Source: Bemisia tabaci
Taxonomy: Eukaryota > Arthropoda > Insecta > Hemiptera > Aleyrodidae
NCBI RefSeq assembly: GCF_918797505.1
Contig: NC_092793.1
Location: 65,219,660-65,283,659 of the forward strand
DNA: 64,000 nt
Direction of reading: 5' to 3'
Position 1 is the first letter of the stretch. Each line of letters opens with the position of its first letter. The notes beneath the pieces are model-generated. The model had not been told where the DNA came from and ran no database searches. It saw only the letters and a list, made by a program, of their open reading frames with translations. Positions 24,290 to 36,904 of the stretch are shown here, one piece after another. Position numbers and translations under genes: made by a program.

Positions 24290-26890
24290 GGAAGACGGCA
24301 CTATCCAACAATTATTTATTGAGCACAAGAGAATCGGATTTTGAATAGCCGCGGAGTTAGATTACGAGCACGACAGATTTAGAGCCTCCTAGAGGTAACG
24401 TGCAAAATAAGGCGCACAGCCATCATGAGGATTTAAGACTTGACTCCGCACTAAGATTCGTGCGCTGTGCACTCGGCTTGTCGCTAGAAAAATGATCTAC
24501 CATTAAACTTTCTCTATTGGAATGTGAAAACACGCTTGGATACATCACCATCTCCCTGCCTCCCTGTCTCCCTCGATAAGCAGCATCCATTCCAATAATT
24601 ATATTGCGAGTTTAATTTGTTTCCTTTAAGATTCTAATTGCTTCCTCGCCAGTCGCCACGACGGGACTGCTCGATTCAAAAGCTATCACTTTGATCTATT
24701 TCACGACGCGCGCTTACACCTCTCGTCCGTTTAAATCACCCTCAATAGCACAAAAGAGCCTCTACCGAAAGCACTTGTGCCGCGCTCACTGAAACTTACT
24801 ACCAGACGCAGATACTCTTTTCAATGTTTACGAGGTTTTTAATGTTTTCACAAATACCTCTCTAATTTTCAATATTTTGAGACTAAAAATCCGTCAAAGT
24901 ACAAACTGTCATTTTATTTTCCGTTCGGAATTGCTCCTCATAATTCTTCAACCACCCAAATTGTGAAAACCTTTTTATTTTACGAAAATGCTGCATGTTT
25001 TGAGATTTTGCATTCAAGGACTAGCAAAAACGTATTTATAATCGTATGGAACAAGTTTTTAAAGGGAATTCATTTTCACATGATCAGAGAATTATTTTGT
25101 CTACAGTCAGCAAAATAATCAGAATTTCTGCAGTGTAAGTAAGAATATAACTATTTGCCTAGCCATTTAACAAAATGCCTGATTTGACTATTTGCCTTCG
25201 GCACATACGCTAGTATGCATTCTATACGTTCAGCCTCTCCAAAGCGTGGTGCGGTGAGGTGAGGCGAAAAAAGCACTAGATATTTTTGTCGGGCATTCAG
25301 CGCCATGCGGGTAAAAAAAAGACCTAAAATGAGACGAGTAGAGGGGATACAAAGGGGGAGAACAAGAGGGAGAGAAAAATAAGAAGAATAAACTATTGTT
25401 CCACTTTTTCTTCGTTTGACACATTGGTCGTGTGACGGGAGAAAATTATTGATGTTACTATGCCTGAACATCTACTCTCCTCGAATGGGGAGGGATGGGT
25501 AAAAGAAGTGTGCCAATTTCACTCGGGCGCGGGCGCGGGCGTCACTGCGATCCATGATGCTCATGGATCACAGTCGTGCGCGATGGGCGTGATCTATGCG
25601 TCATTAGAGTACCTCAACGCAAATAACAACTCCCCAAAAAGCTCGCGAAAAAAGCGTGGATATAAACGAATAAGTAAAAAAGAGTAAGTAAAAAACTATA
25701 TAAAGCTGGAACTAAACAGGTGCTCGTGACAATTTAACTAGGATAATATGCGAGGTAAAAAATGTAATAAAATGGTATAACTCAGCTCAAATAGAAGGTG
25801 CTGATATTTGGGTTTTGACGCTCTTTTTATATCCTGGGTGAAATTTAAAAGAATAAAAAAGCTGAATAAACACATAAAACGTTGATTGCGAAATTCGAAT
25901 ATTGGCACGGCAGAGAGATATAAAGTTGAAAGCTCCTCAACAACAAAATGTATCAAGTTTTGTTGAAAGTTTTAGTGAAATTATATCAGGTGCTTGACGT
26001 AGATAAACAACTTGAGAATTTAAGTTAGAGGCAAGCTTTTCTATCGACCTTGTATGCTCCTCCGGTAAATATCGAAAATTTAAGAGGAAGCGTCTTTTTA
26101 CTTTTTGTCACGCCATTTGATAATTTTTACCAAGAGAATCTTCATCCTCACCTCATCGACATTGGCCGCACCCGTAGAACATCTGTTTTACGTATGCTAC
26201 TGACGAGATATACGGTGAATCTGCAGCTTATAATTCCGCATGTCGCTCCCATTTGGATGTATTTTAGATTTTACTTATTATGTGTATTTTTCTTGAAAAA
26301 CCAAAATGTTTGTCAACAGATCAATCAGTAAGGACCACTCAATCGTATTTATTTTTTTCGAGGTGTCGCTAAAAAAAATACGCTATTAAATTTCACTTTT
26401 AAGGCGTGGAAGTAAAACTGCTGGTTGCAGTCATGTAACTTTCCAGATTGTTTCTTTCGTATTTTATTTTTTTAGTGGATTACTCATCATTCTCTTTTAG
26501 TAAACAAATTATACAAAGAACCCTGTTCCTGCCTCGGAAGTGAAATTTAGTCGTTTCAAATATTGACTTTTAGACTGATCTGAGAATAAGACAATAACGC
26601 AAAAGTCGCAATTGATCAAAAATGTAAAACATCCTATAAATGCTCATTCAAAGATCTTTGATTGATACAAAAGCGAGAATTTGTACGTGATATTAAGGGG
26701 TGATTTAAAATCGTATACTGGCTGCCCAGGCAAGGGTTAGCCGCTATCAAAATACAAAGAAGCAATTAACTTACGTGCAAATTCATTTCCGAGTTCTACC
26801 AAATAGTTGAATATCAAATTACCTGTAACAAAGAGAAAAAATATGATTAGACACGACAAAAAGATCGTTTATTCTGCTAGAGGAGATAGG
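24290..26890. other. No recognisable gene
   Basis: Mostly AT-rich. A small hairpin lies at about 25543-25575 (GATCCATGA / TCATGGATC), preceded by GGGCGCGGGCGCGGGCG. Open frames here are short and featureless. Confidence 0.5.
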
Positions 26891-26896
26891 TCAATA

Positions 26897-27147
26897 TCGA
26901 CGGTACTAGACCACGTACCTCGGTTTGCGATGTCGCAGAGACTTCCTGCCATTCTTTATTTTTTTAATGAGAAACTACTCGACGTCAATGTTCAAAAACG
27001 TCAATGATTTTATTTCTCTGTGCGGAGAAAACTTTGTGAAAACTTCAGGGAATAATATTGATTTGTTTTCCTTCACAAAAATAAAACGGGAGCAGAGATT
27101 TTTGAACACCACAAACGAGATGCATGGTCAGGTAATTACACCGTTGA
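26897..27147. mobile_element. Family E element, copy 2
   Basis: 251 bp with ends TCGACGGTACTAGACC and GGTAATTACACCGTTGA, and CTCGGTTTGCGATGTCGCAG inside. Frames crossing it are not genes. Confidence 0.75.
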
Positions 27148-27533
27148 TCTGTATTCAAGTGTGGTGGCCTCATTGGACTACGGTTATGACACTCTTCCCT
27201 AAAAATTTCGGGAGGCCTCTAAAAACGAACGAGCCCCCCAGAGATTTGCCTCTTTTTTTTAGAAAACCCAATGTATTGATTGAAATTAGGTAAAAATGAA
27301 ACCTCGTGTCGAGATATCGAGGCCTCGAATTTCATCTTGAGTTCAAATCTGATTATGGCGATACAGCTGGCTTTTCAAAGTTCACTTTTTTAGCACACAA
27401 ACACGCATGTTTTGATGATAAATAGTGTCAAATTTGCAATTCTATACGACCGAAATCAACTTTGAATTCAAACTAAAACTTTCGCAGGAAATATTTCAGA
27501 AGTGTTCAAACTTTACAGTAATGTGGCGTGCTT

Positions 27534-27674
27534 TGCGATAAATCGATTGATCTGTCATTTAAACCTACTTTAAAGGATCGACGTACAGAATGTTCGCAAC
27601 GAACACCTTAATAATCGATTCTTCAGCATAACTTCACGCGGGGGAAGATCAATAATCGATCATTCACGCCTCGC
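27534..27674. mobile_element. Decayed copy of the CAGTGGCGTGGC palindrome
   Basis: It shares ATGTGGCGTGC, TGCGATAAATCGATTG, GTTCGCAACGAACACCTTAA and ATAATCGATTCTT with the intact element at 58125-58289. It directly abuts the palindrome at 27675. Confidence 0.6.
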
Positions 27675-27944
27675 TACACGGAAAAAAAACTTCGTGCATG
27701 GGATCTGAAGTTGAGATCATATGGATCTCTGAAGTTTTCTGATCGCGCATCCGAAAACTGGAGGACGAGCTGCCGAAGTTCGGGTCAGACATCGAGGCAC
27801 TTCGGTATGTACCGGAGTACTTCAGATGTGTGAACCGAACTTCGGCAGCTGGACCTCAAGTTTTTAGATACGTGATCCGAAAACTTCAGAGATCCATATG
27901 ACCTCAACTACGGGTCCCACGCACGAAGTTTTTTTCTCCGTGTA
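27675..27944. mobile_element. Near-complete palindrome with CACGGAAAAAAA tips
   Basis: About 270 bp in which the two halves are almost exact complements (ACTTCGTGCATGGGATC..., CATATGGATCTCTGAAGTTT, CCGAACTTCGGCAGCT). It is bounded by TA on both sides (TA|CACGG ... CCGTG|TA). A transcript would fold into one long hairpin. Confidence 0.85.
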
Positions 27945-28295
27945 TTTAGACTTAAAATGTAGAATCTCAATAACTTGCAAATCGAGGCAAGGAAGATACA
28001 TCATGCACAAGATAAACATATGTGACCAGTGGCCGAGAATAGATAGAGCGAGCCAACCATAAGCATCAATGGACGGGTCTTTTTTGCGACGGGGATCGGG
28101 CCGTGTAGGAGTCAAGTGGCGTAGCTTCCTTATGCGCGAAGAAATAAGTAATTCAGGTTTCGCTATACTAGCTCTAATATTTTCATAGCCAAAGACGCAT
28201 CAAAACGTGCACTGTTAAAATCAATGATTAACTCTGAGTGAATACATCAGAGCGTGAATATCACCAGCGACGGACGAATTAGTTCAACAGCATGC

Positions 28296-28681
28296 AATTG
28301 GACGTATTTTTATCAAATAAAACTATGAGCAGATGAGAAATATGGGGTGTGCTCTAGAAAGCTGCATAAGAAACAATATTACAGTGGGCGTGATTCCTTG
28401 GGAAGAATTGGAAAAGCGAGATTTAAAATTCAGCAAATAGAACTTTGTGCCAACTGAATGCGGGATTCATGAGCCGCAGGGATGGGCCGAGAGCGTTGCG
28501 GACAGGGCTCATGAGTTAAAGCGCCCCGACGAAAATCTCCCCCTCGAGCTTGCGCTCGATCATTGCCGCTGACGTCACTGGCGCTTTATTATCCTCATTC
28601 ACTCTTACGGCCAGAGAACTAACGAGCACACCCCATATTTCTCACCTCCACATAAAGTTTGATATAGAAATACGTCCAATT
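28296..28681. mobile_element. Inverted-repeat element with AATTGGACGTATTT ends
   Basis: 386 bp. ~60-bp arms share AATTGGACGTATTT at the tips and GAGAAATATGGGGTGTGCTC inside. The core is comparatively GC-rich, with CGCTCGATCATTGCCGCTGA. It sits within a D-type motif, so it is younger than that D copy. Confidence 0.8.
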
Positions 28682-28760
28682 ATTTTAACTCCGCGGTGGG
28701 CCGGGTTCCAAAAATAAGTTATAGCCTCTAATTATGGAGGAGACACGATCGACTAGACGA
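28682..28760 (+). repeat. Fragment of a D element, cut by the 28.3-kb insertion
   Basis: ATTTTAACTCCGCGGTGGGC, then CGGGTT, matches the 40-bp D motif. The preceding GCATGCAA of that motif lies on the far side of the element at 28296-28681, so the two halves were split by the insertion. Confidence 0.65.
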
Positions 28761-28879
28761 TGCGGCACCGTCTCGCAGCTATTTAAATGGTCTTTTGAGA
28801 GACAAATGCTACTTTCGTCACGAAAGTAATGCCATCTTTGCGTATACAAGCAAGTGAAAAACACCTCCTCCATTCGCGA

Positions 28880-29884
28880 GGAAAGCGAGAGAGTAAAAAA
28901 CTAGAAATCAATTTCGATCATTTCCTGTCACTGACGTCAATGGCAGCGTAGTGCTGCAAAACTGAACTTGAACTGAAAGTTTCAGTTCATATGAATTGAG
29001 ACTTTCTGCGTGGATAGTTTTTCATGAAACGTTGAAAATATCGTCAGTACTTAAAAAAAAAAAAAATACAGTGACCGCGGACCTAGGTTCATTGCTGGTT
29101 ACTGAATAATGATCGGTCATTTTCCTTCTATCATCGTAAAAGTATACATACATACATACTCATTTTCAGGAAGAAAGCATCAATCATCATTCAAAGCATT
29201 TTCATTTTGGAATTCCAAAAAATTCAAAACGTCAAGAAGAAAAAACACCCTGACAAAAAAAAGAGGACAATTTCGTTTATTCGCGGATACGGACATGCTA
29301 CTGTAGAATAGTTTACTCATATCAACTTGACAATATACGGTGCCGAGCTTTCAAAATTGATTTTTTTCAATTTTAAAAGAGCTGTTTTCAGCTCTACAGC
29401 AGAATTAACCGGGTTATGATTTCATGATGCCCCTTGGGATTCGCAGAGCTTGGTTGCTGCCTTTTAGAGGAGTTAGTGATGGGCTTAATGGGTTTCCATG
29501 ATTCCATGAGACACGCTGCTCTAGAAAGAGAGAGACAAGTGCAAAATGCAATGACGCAACTTAAAAGCGTAGATTCTATCAACTTTTCTGTTGAGCTCAC
29601 TCTTTTCAGTGCGCAGGGCCTCGGTGATGACATGGTCAAATGCGCACATTGATCTACGTAAATGGCATCAATTACATTTAACCCTTCAAATAAATTGGAT
29701 ATTCAACTACCAAACCACGATCTCAGTTTTTGTCGGTTGTGAGTCAGCTGCGTAAATAAGCTGTCGGTGATGTCTTTTAACTGCAATAAAATATTTTGTC
29801 GCAAAAACCTACAAGTTATGGAAAATTCTGGATTGGAAATGGATTTTTTTTTTTAGTATTTTTAATTCTGTTTTCACGTATCAG
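28880..29884. other. No supported gene
   Basis: A 220-bp segment (29434-29652) is open on both strands and reads in a protein-like way, perhaps an old transposase or gene remnant. I could not assign it. Confidence 0.4.
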
Positions 29885-30225
29885 CCGGGAGGATTCCCCC
29901 AGCTGCAGAGGGAGGCCCGGGAGCCTCCCGGAAATTTTTTGAAAACTGGAACGTCTCCAGAGCAATTTTAAGCCATTCTCAAAGACAAATTAAATGGAAT
30001 TAAATATTACAGATGACAGAAATTGTCTGCTCTCTTTGTGAGAAATTTTTACCTTCTGACATCTTTGATCGATTATATTATGATTAAGCTCATATTTATT
30101 ACATTCCCTATGCATTTTACCTCAAAAAAAATTAGTGGCTTGGGTCCATGACATTTTTTGGAAGGGGCCGAGCAGAAATAAGGAGAGGGCCCCCCCCCCC
30201 CCCGCCCCCTATTTCCGCCCATGAG
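29885..30225. repeat. Family H repeat with a C14 tract
   Basis: It shares GGAGCCTCCCGGAAATTTTT, AGCAATTTTAAGCCATTCTC and a final CCCCCTATTTCCGCCCATG with the other family H blocks. The C tract is at 30190-30203. Confidence 0.55.
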
Positions 30226-30229
30226 ACAA

Positions 30230-31829
30230 CGCCCCGGTTTCTATTCATTACCTACAATATTCGAATACATCAGGTGCCGTCTAGGCTAAGTCTGTCTTGC
30301 ACTTTTAATGCAACTTCTTTGAGATCCTGTTCAAAGCCATACACTTGTTAGGGGAAAACATGAGCGACGACAGTATGCGTTGAAGGGACTGACGCAACAG
30401 TTTTTCGCTGGACACATCGTCGCTAAATTTAGCCCGAAGGAGGTCAACAGTGCGGGTTTGCGCGTATATCGTGTCCAATAAATGTGTTGAAGGCTCAACC
30501 TAAGGAACAATGCGACCAATTTATCTTTGAGGTCCGAGACTCGCCAGTCGAATGTAAATGAAAATTCTATGCACACACAGTTTCTTTTTACTTAATTCAC
30601 GTTCATATAGTTCTTTTTAGAATAAATACACCCACACAATGTTAAAATAAGAGAGAGGAAAAAGCTATGGGGATCAGCTACGGGAAAAGCTGAAGAAAAG
30701 CGCAGTAGTGTATCGAATCCAATATGTCGAAAAAATTTGATGGGAGTGAATAGCTCAAACGAATAGGCAGTTTTTCCTCCTCTTTTAACTGAAAATTAGA
30801 AAAACACTTGCAGAAAAACATGACGCCTCTCCTCTTCGTTGACGTGCTGAGCGCGTAGGAAAGCATTATGCTACTTTTCCTCCTGTCGTATAAAGTTTGC
30901 CAGCCAATTTTTCCTATGTTTTTCCTTTTCCTATTTTTTCCACTGCTTATCCTCTTTCAAAAAACTATCATGAACTATTGACTATCCGATGCGCAAGAGG
31001 AACAAGAAAGTGTGAACCACGCTTCAATTTAGTGGTTGCCTGTTACTTTCACAATCGGCGAGACAATATAATCCCATTCGTTAAAAGTCTGAAGGCTCCC
31101 AGATATTTCATTGTTATTATGAATAGCCGGCATAGATTTTTTCTTTTTTCTTTTCTTTTTTTTTCTTTTTTGATGGACAAAGAGTTTGAATTCAGCTCCG
31201 AATGACGTCTGCTTCTCGGTCATGAGTTGGATTTCAAAATGTTCAATACCCTACCATTGTGTCTCACGGAAAATTCCAATAAAGCCAGACACCTTTTGAG
31301 TTTTACAAACCTCAGACACTGAGCAGAGGGAAAGGCGACAAAGTGGGATGTATCCTGTTCCCTATTGGTTTGATGTTCGCGCTTGAAATTTCACTATTCA
31401 ATGCCAATATAAAAAATACCAACGTTATTCAAAAAGGAGCGAGATCATATTGACCATGAGTAAAAGCTGACGTATCCTTCATAAAAATTCTGAAATTGTA
31501 AAATATTTGAATTTCCGTTCCGTACGGCTTAGTACATTAGAACGTGATACTTATGCGGTTTCACCGGTCGCCAAATAATATGAGTGGGAAATATGGCAAA
31601 TTGTTTGGATAATGTGGCAAACGTTTTCTGCTGCCTCAACCGTGAGCACGCACATTTTTGTGTGAATGAAACTTATGGCAACCATCGTTTTCGAGAATGT
31701 CAAAGTCACGAAAGATAATGAACAAAACGAACTAAAGAAAGATGAGATAGAAAGAAAAACTAAAAATGATCATCTGAGTATGTAAAATAAATAAAAGTCG
31801 GGGGGGGGGGGGGGGAGAGGGCTCAGCGG
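30230..31829. other. No recognisable gene
   Basis: AT-rich with a T/TC-rich stretch at about 31137-31170 and a G16 tract at 31800-31815. Confidence 0.5.
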
Positions 31830-32900
31830 CCCTACCCCCTGGAGAATTGTGTCACTGCCAGCCGGATGAGAATTATCGAGGACGTTTGAAAAAACACAAT
31901 TGAGTCAAAAAATGAAAGCACGATGACATGATTATGAGAAGCGGATTGTACAAGAGGACTACATTTTCCGATAAGGAACTAATATTTTAGGCTCTCGCCA
32001 TATCAAAATGAAACGGAATATACTAGTATCTCAGTCCTTCTCTCCGTCAACAATTCAATTTTAGTGACACGATTTTCGGTCTAAAATTCATTTTGTTATT
32101 TTCCATTACCCCTTTGGAATTGGAATCATCCGCGAATATCCCGTGTAGCATTCTCTAGGCACCTCAGTTCGCAGAGAAAATACATTACATACAAAATAAA
32201 GCTGAAACCAACTGAAATGCCTTTCCGATAGATGAACTTAGCATTCGAATAATGCGCGGAGTGTAGAACAATGAAAGAGTATTCGAAGTTGGGTTTGGAC
32301 TCGACATGCAACTATTTTAACTCCGCGGTGGGCCGGGTTGCATACGCTCAATTTTTTGGGCGAAATCTGAGATCTGCTCACGGCTTTCACGATAGGGAAC
32401 GGGGGTGACTAGTGGTTTCCTCAAGCGTGGCGTCTATTTCGGTCAAGTATTCGGACGCACAGATATGTAGCGCGATTCTAACAAACTGAGTTGCTATCCG
32501 AGAGCCGAATGCGATATTTGAATAATCTACTGAGCGTGAAACAATGGAAGAAAATACGAAGTTGGGTTTGGACGCAACATGCACCTATTTGAGCGATGGA
32601 CCGGGTCGCATACTCTCTAGGAAAATACTGATCGCACCTGTGCCCTGCTGCGAGAGCCGTAGCTGTACATCGCCAGCCCACGTAGGTGTCGTAGGTCATG
32701 GACATAGCTCAGATTTCGCCCGCAAATTCGAGCGTATGCAACCCGGCCCACCCCGGAGTTAAAATAGTTGCATGTTGGGTTCGGGCCCAACTTGGTATAT
32801 TCTTCCACTGTTCTTGGCGTTGTTTTGAGTTGAACGAGGGATCCATTATCCATGATGTTCAAAGTGGGCTCTTATTTTATCCAAGCGATATCTATAAACA
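31830..32900 (+). mobile_element. ~1.1-kb element D2, uninterrupted
   Basis: Inverted homologue of D1, 14 kb away. The 40-bp motif occurs at 32307-32350 (+), about 32576-32615 (+, decayed) and 32733-32775 (-), so single strands could fold back. It also carries GCTCTCGCCATATCAAAATG and ATTCGAATAATGCG blocks shared with D1. Several unrelated short frames are open here by chance. Confidence 0.75.
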
Positions 32901-34059
32901 TTCTTAGATCATTCGTTTCAACTGCAAACTGATAGAAGAGCGCGTGACATAGAGTAAATGCTCACTTAAAATTCGAATATAGACGAGTTCGATAGGGGCG
33001 AGGAGGTAGCCTTGGGAAAGAAAACTCGTGCCAGAGAACCGCAGCCTCTGGCTCATACTTTTGAGAGCCCATCGAACTGCAGAAAGTTCTACAGCGCGAA
33101 GAAGTTGAGGGTTTGCCGACTACTTTGCAGATATTGTGAAGATACGGACTATCTGCGGATATTTGAGGAAAAATAAGGATGTGTTGAGGAAAAAATGCAG
33201 ATTTTTGGTCCCATTTAAATGAACGATATCATGTCTAAAAACCAGTTCAATCTGTTTTGCGGATAGCTATACAGGACTGGTAAGTAGTGATGATGGACTT
33301 TATAGCGGACATGTATGAAAAATACGGATCTTGACTGTATTTTGCGGTATTTTATGCGGATGGTTTCGCGGGCTTACGCCAAATTGCGAACTTTAAAGTG
33401 ATTAATGAACAAACTACCGACTTCCTCTGGATCTTGCGTTCCTCTTTAGGTGCATCTGTTGAAAATTTCAAGCGGCAGCACAGCACTGGGAAGTGAAAAT
33501 CTGGGTTTCCTGTCAAAGACTGCACCTAACTGGTTCATGATTCTTGATAATAGCCAGGAAATACTGCGCCTAATACGACGAAACAAATCTTGTCATCACC
33601 CTGATTATGGCACATTCTTATGTTTATGTTTCTTTTATTCCAATTTGTATAAATAAAAGTATTAATTGAAGAGTATAAATACAATAATAATTGTATAGGG
33701 GTACTTCGGATCCCTGCCAAGTGAACAAATGGATCCGGGCTGAACCTATCTACGGGCACCTAAAGAGCCGTTAGACTGACAATGAGTGCCTTATTATGGC
33801 ATGTATGTACAGTGCGCTTCGATTGGCGGAATAAATATGCTGCATGAGCCCTGTTGTCAGGTCGCCTCAAAATCCCACGCAGCACCACCCCAGTATGTGC
33901 ATATGTATTGTTCTTTTCATCTCCTAGATGCCTTCATGGAGGTTGGAACTGATCTCCCATCCCTCGGGACGACGGGACATGACCTCAAGTTGAATTGTGG
34001 GGCCTGAGTCTGTGAGAAGAGCGCAAGGGAGAAGAAGGGCGTGCCGACGCTCTTGCGGA
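32901..34059. other. No recognisable gene
   Basis: Includes about 33130-33370, rich in GCGGAT/TACGGA words (GATACGGACTATCTGCGGAT). These recur loosely, but no clear unit could be defined. Confidence 0.45.
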
Positions 34060-34560
34060 CGTCTGGCGGTCAACTGACTGTGTCAACGGCGATACTGCGC
34101 TGAAGACGGCGCGGCAGACCGGGGGGGATGGGCGGTAGGGGGCGGGGGGCGAAGGCGGGGGCGGGGAACGGGGAAGGGGGGCCGCGGCCGAAGGACGAGG
34201 TGAGGGGTGTCGGCGCGGCGGGTGTAGTGGCGGTGCAGCGCGGCGCGGCGCGGCGGGATGTGCAAGGAGGGACACGGAGGGACGAGGAGGGATGAGGAAA
34301 CGCGAGGAGTAGGACGCTGCGAGTGCGCAGGCGAGACCTGCCCGCTTGCGGCTCGGGCTCGTCAACGCCAATGTTTATAAGTTCGGTAGTAAAGGCTTCG
34401 AGCGGGTCAACGTGCTTGGAATGTCTAGTAGAGAAATCAATAACCAGCAGCATAGAGCCAACTCTGGCTATGACGTCATGGATCATTCCACAACACAGGA
34501 GTATAAGCCCAACTTCCACGACGCGGCGCGACCGACATGACGCGACGTCACGTCGCTGCC
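34060..34560. promoter_or_regulatory. Strong CpG island with a CRE site
   Basis: Very GC-rich (GGCGGTAGGGGGCGGGGGGC, repeated GCGGCGCGGCGCGGCG). A perfect TGACGTCA lies at 34471-34478 and a further GACGTCA at 34544. Three long frames overlap on both strands, so none can be preferred. This is the best candidate for an unlinked promoter in the left part of the window. Confidence 0.4.
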
Positions 34561-35321
34561 AAATCGTCACAAAAAAACCCACCCCTCCAAGGGTGAAATC
34601 CGCCGTGCAAAGGACCATCAGTCAACACCCCGCTACACTTGGCTGCTTTATTGGACCACACGGAAAAAAGAGTGAAGGCCGGCGCCCAAGGGGTGGATAA
34701 AATTGCATCTACCTAGATTTTTGCCATCAAGTGGATTACGTTTGAGGGTCTAGCCTAGCACTGCGTAGGTGAGAATAGAACCTAAAACCAAGAGAGGTAC
34801 TTTTAACCACGCCCAAAAGTATGAACTCTCAACTTATTCCGTCTGGGCATTGAGGCTTCCCCAAAGAAAATCGGTTGGTTAAGAAATTTCGCATGATGGG
34901 TACATTATCTCACAAAATACAAAAAGTGCATTCACAAACTTTCGTGATCCACCGACCACTTTATAATGGGTGCAGACTTGTATGTACAGGTGCGTGATAG
35001 GGCAGCAAGACTTCATTTGTGAAACTTCTTCTTTAACCTGTTTGCGATATACACGCAGTCAAAGTCTGATCCGTATGGCGCTTTATCAAAAAGTTTCCTC
35101 GGCGAAATTTCACGGCCGAAACATTGCTCAGCGATGACCGAACAATCAAGTGCCAAGCGAGTAGGAACTATACGCTTGCAATGCCAGTCTCGCCAAAATA
35201 TTGGGGTGTTAAAAGCCAGATGAGATGGGGTTGGCAGGGTTTTCAACTTCAACACGTGTACTGTTCGTTTCCCCAGAAATGTTATATGGCGGTTTCAAAT
35301 TCACGGACGCTGAAGTGTGCT

Positions 35322-35700
35322 GGGGGGGGGGGGGGGGGGTACTGGTCTTGGCTTGAAAGCACGGGCGCAACTAGGAAATTTTTGTGGGGGCAGAAGGACA
35401 CCTCATGACGGGGGTCTAAATGACATTGAAAACACCCCGTAAACGGGGATCAATGGGACAGTCCCGACGGAGCACACAAGGGAGTTTCCAGAGCTTCAAA
35501 GGGAAACCCGGTGAGCCTTTCCCGGAAAATTGAAACAAATTGAGTCGTCTCAACAGAAATGTTGAGCTGTTCTTACTAACTGATGGATCAAATCTAAATT
35601 TCCCACGTAGCAAATACGTAACACACTTATTTCGCAAAATCTCTTACGTTTCCTAAGAAGGCGCAAATAGATTTCTGGGGAGGGGACAGCTCTCCCAACT
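35322..35700 (+). repeat. Family H repeat with a G18 tract
   Basis: G18 at 35322-35339 is followed by a block with CCGGAAAATTGAAACAAATT, GAGTCGTCTCAACAG and AGCTGTTCTTACTAACTGA, parallel to 23.85-24.2 kb. No gene. Confidence 0.55.
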
Positions 35701-35979
35701 CTGTACTATAATTCCTCTCACGCCTGAAACTGTTCTAAGCTAACTTTTTTGGAAGAGTGATTGGGCCTTTCTCGCTGAGGAGAGATTGAAGGACAAGGAG
35801 CGGCCTTCAAAATAAATCGAGAAATAAGGGCAGATGCTCGCATCCATGTGTACGTATTGTCCGCGCTTTTCTCTTCCTACGACCAGAGTTGCTGTACTTC
35901 GTAGTGATTCAACTTATAGCGGTGGTCATGGAAGAGTTTCTGCCGATTGTGAGTTGATGCTATAGCGGATTAATTTAAA

Positions 35980-36260
35980 AGAAAGTTATGGTTCCAGACT
36001 TAAGTATAAGGACTGATCGCGATAAGTTGAAATTTGATCGGCGAATGTGGCTCGATTTGATCGACGGCGATTTATTGCAATATTACCGGATAAAGAATTG
36101 CGACACAATGGCCAATTCATGATGGCGATTTATCGCAATATAATCGAACGAAAAATCTTGATAAATTGAGATACAATTTTGATTTTATCGAACGCGATTT
36201 TATATAGATACATACAAATGCGACACAACTGAAAGTAATCGCCTAGACGTTAATGATCCT
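35980..36260 (+). repeat. Degenerate tandem with GCGATTTAT.GCAATAT units
   Basis: GGCGATTTATTGCAATATTA (36066) and GGCGATTTATCGCAATATAA (36122) are 56 bp apart, with weaker ATCGAACGCGATTTTA at about 36186. Poorly conserved. Confidence 0.45.
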
Positions 36261-36519
36261 AGCGATTTTATTGCCAAAAACGTGGAGGGAGAAGGAAGTG
36301 AATAAAGTTGGATAAGGAGGAAGGGAACAGTGCAATTTTAGAGGTTTGCAGGAAGGTTTGCTCATCTTCTCTTCGTAGTATGATTACAATCATGCAGCGG
36401 CCATCTTACTCGGAGGAAAGTACATGTGGATTGCATTTTGGAGAGAGGAACTACGAGAAATCCAATGTAGCTTTTCACCTTGCAAATATAAACTGATCAT
36501 CAAAGCAAGCTTTATCTTA

Positions 36520-36680
36520 ATTCTCGATAAATTATAAATTCAATACGAAAATTACCTTTGTGAAATTGATTTTTTGCATGGTGTCAGTATGTTATTGCAA
36601 AACATTTGAGTTGCACAATCCTAGCAACATTGAAATGATCTTGGTTCCTTTTTGCAAAATGCAATTTATGTATGGCGTGC
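36520..36680 (-). repeat. Family C fragment
   Basis: One arm (GTTGCACAATCCTAGCAA, then GATCTTGGTTCCTTTTTGCA) plus core sequence matching the reverse complement of the 42.5-kb copy (AATTACCTTTGTGAAATTGA). The opposite arm is not seen. Confidence 0.65.
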
Positions 36681-36904
36681 AAAATTTCTCAGATTTGCAA
36701 TCAATTCGTCTTCAGTCCTGAACCTCGAATTTCTAGGTCGTCCTCATGTGAAAATTAACCGACTGGAATGCGAGTACGAGGAGGAGGACTCTTTTTTCTG
36801 CCCTTACATCTCGGCCACTGATTGTCTAAAATATGGCTGTGTGCAATGTGTACTCGTATTATCTTCAAAATCGAAAATAAAGCATATAATGCAACGGTGA
36901 GACT

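Noticed and set aside
29394..29652. Both strands open for about 75 codons, mixed composition
   Set aside because: Could be a gene or transposase remnant, but no motif is visible and the strand cannot be chosen.
34070..34618. 182-codon minus-strand frame, Pro/Arg-rich at its end
   Set aside because: It lies in a CpG island where several frames on both strands are open; the Pro/Ala-rich part follows from GC repeats.
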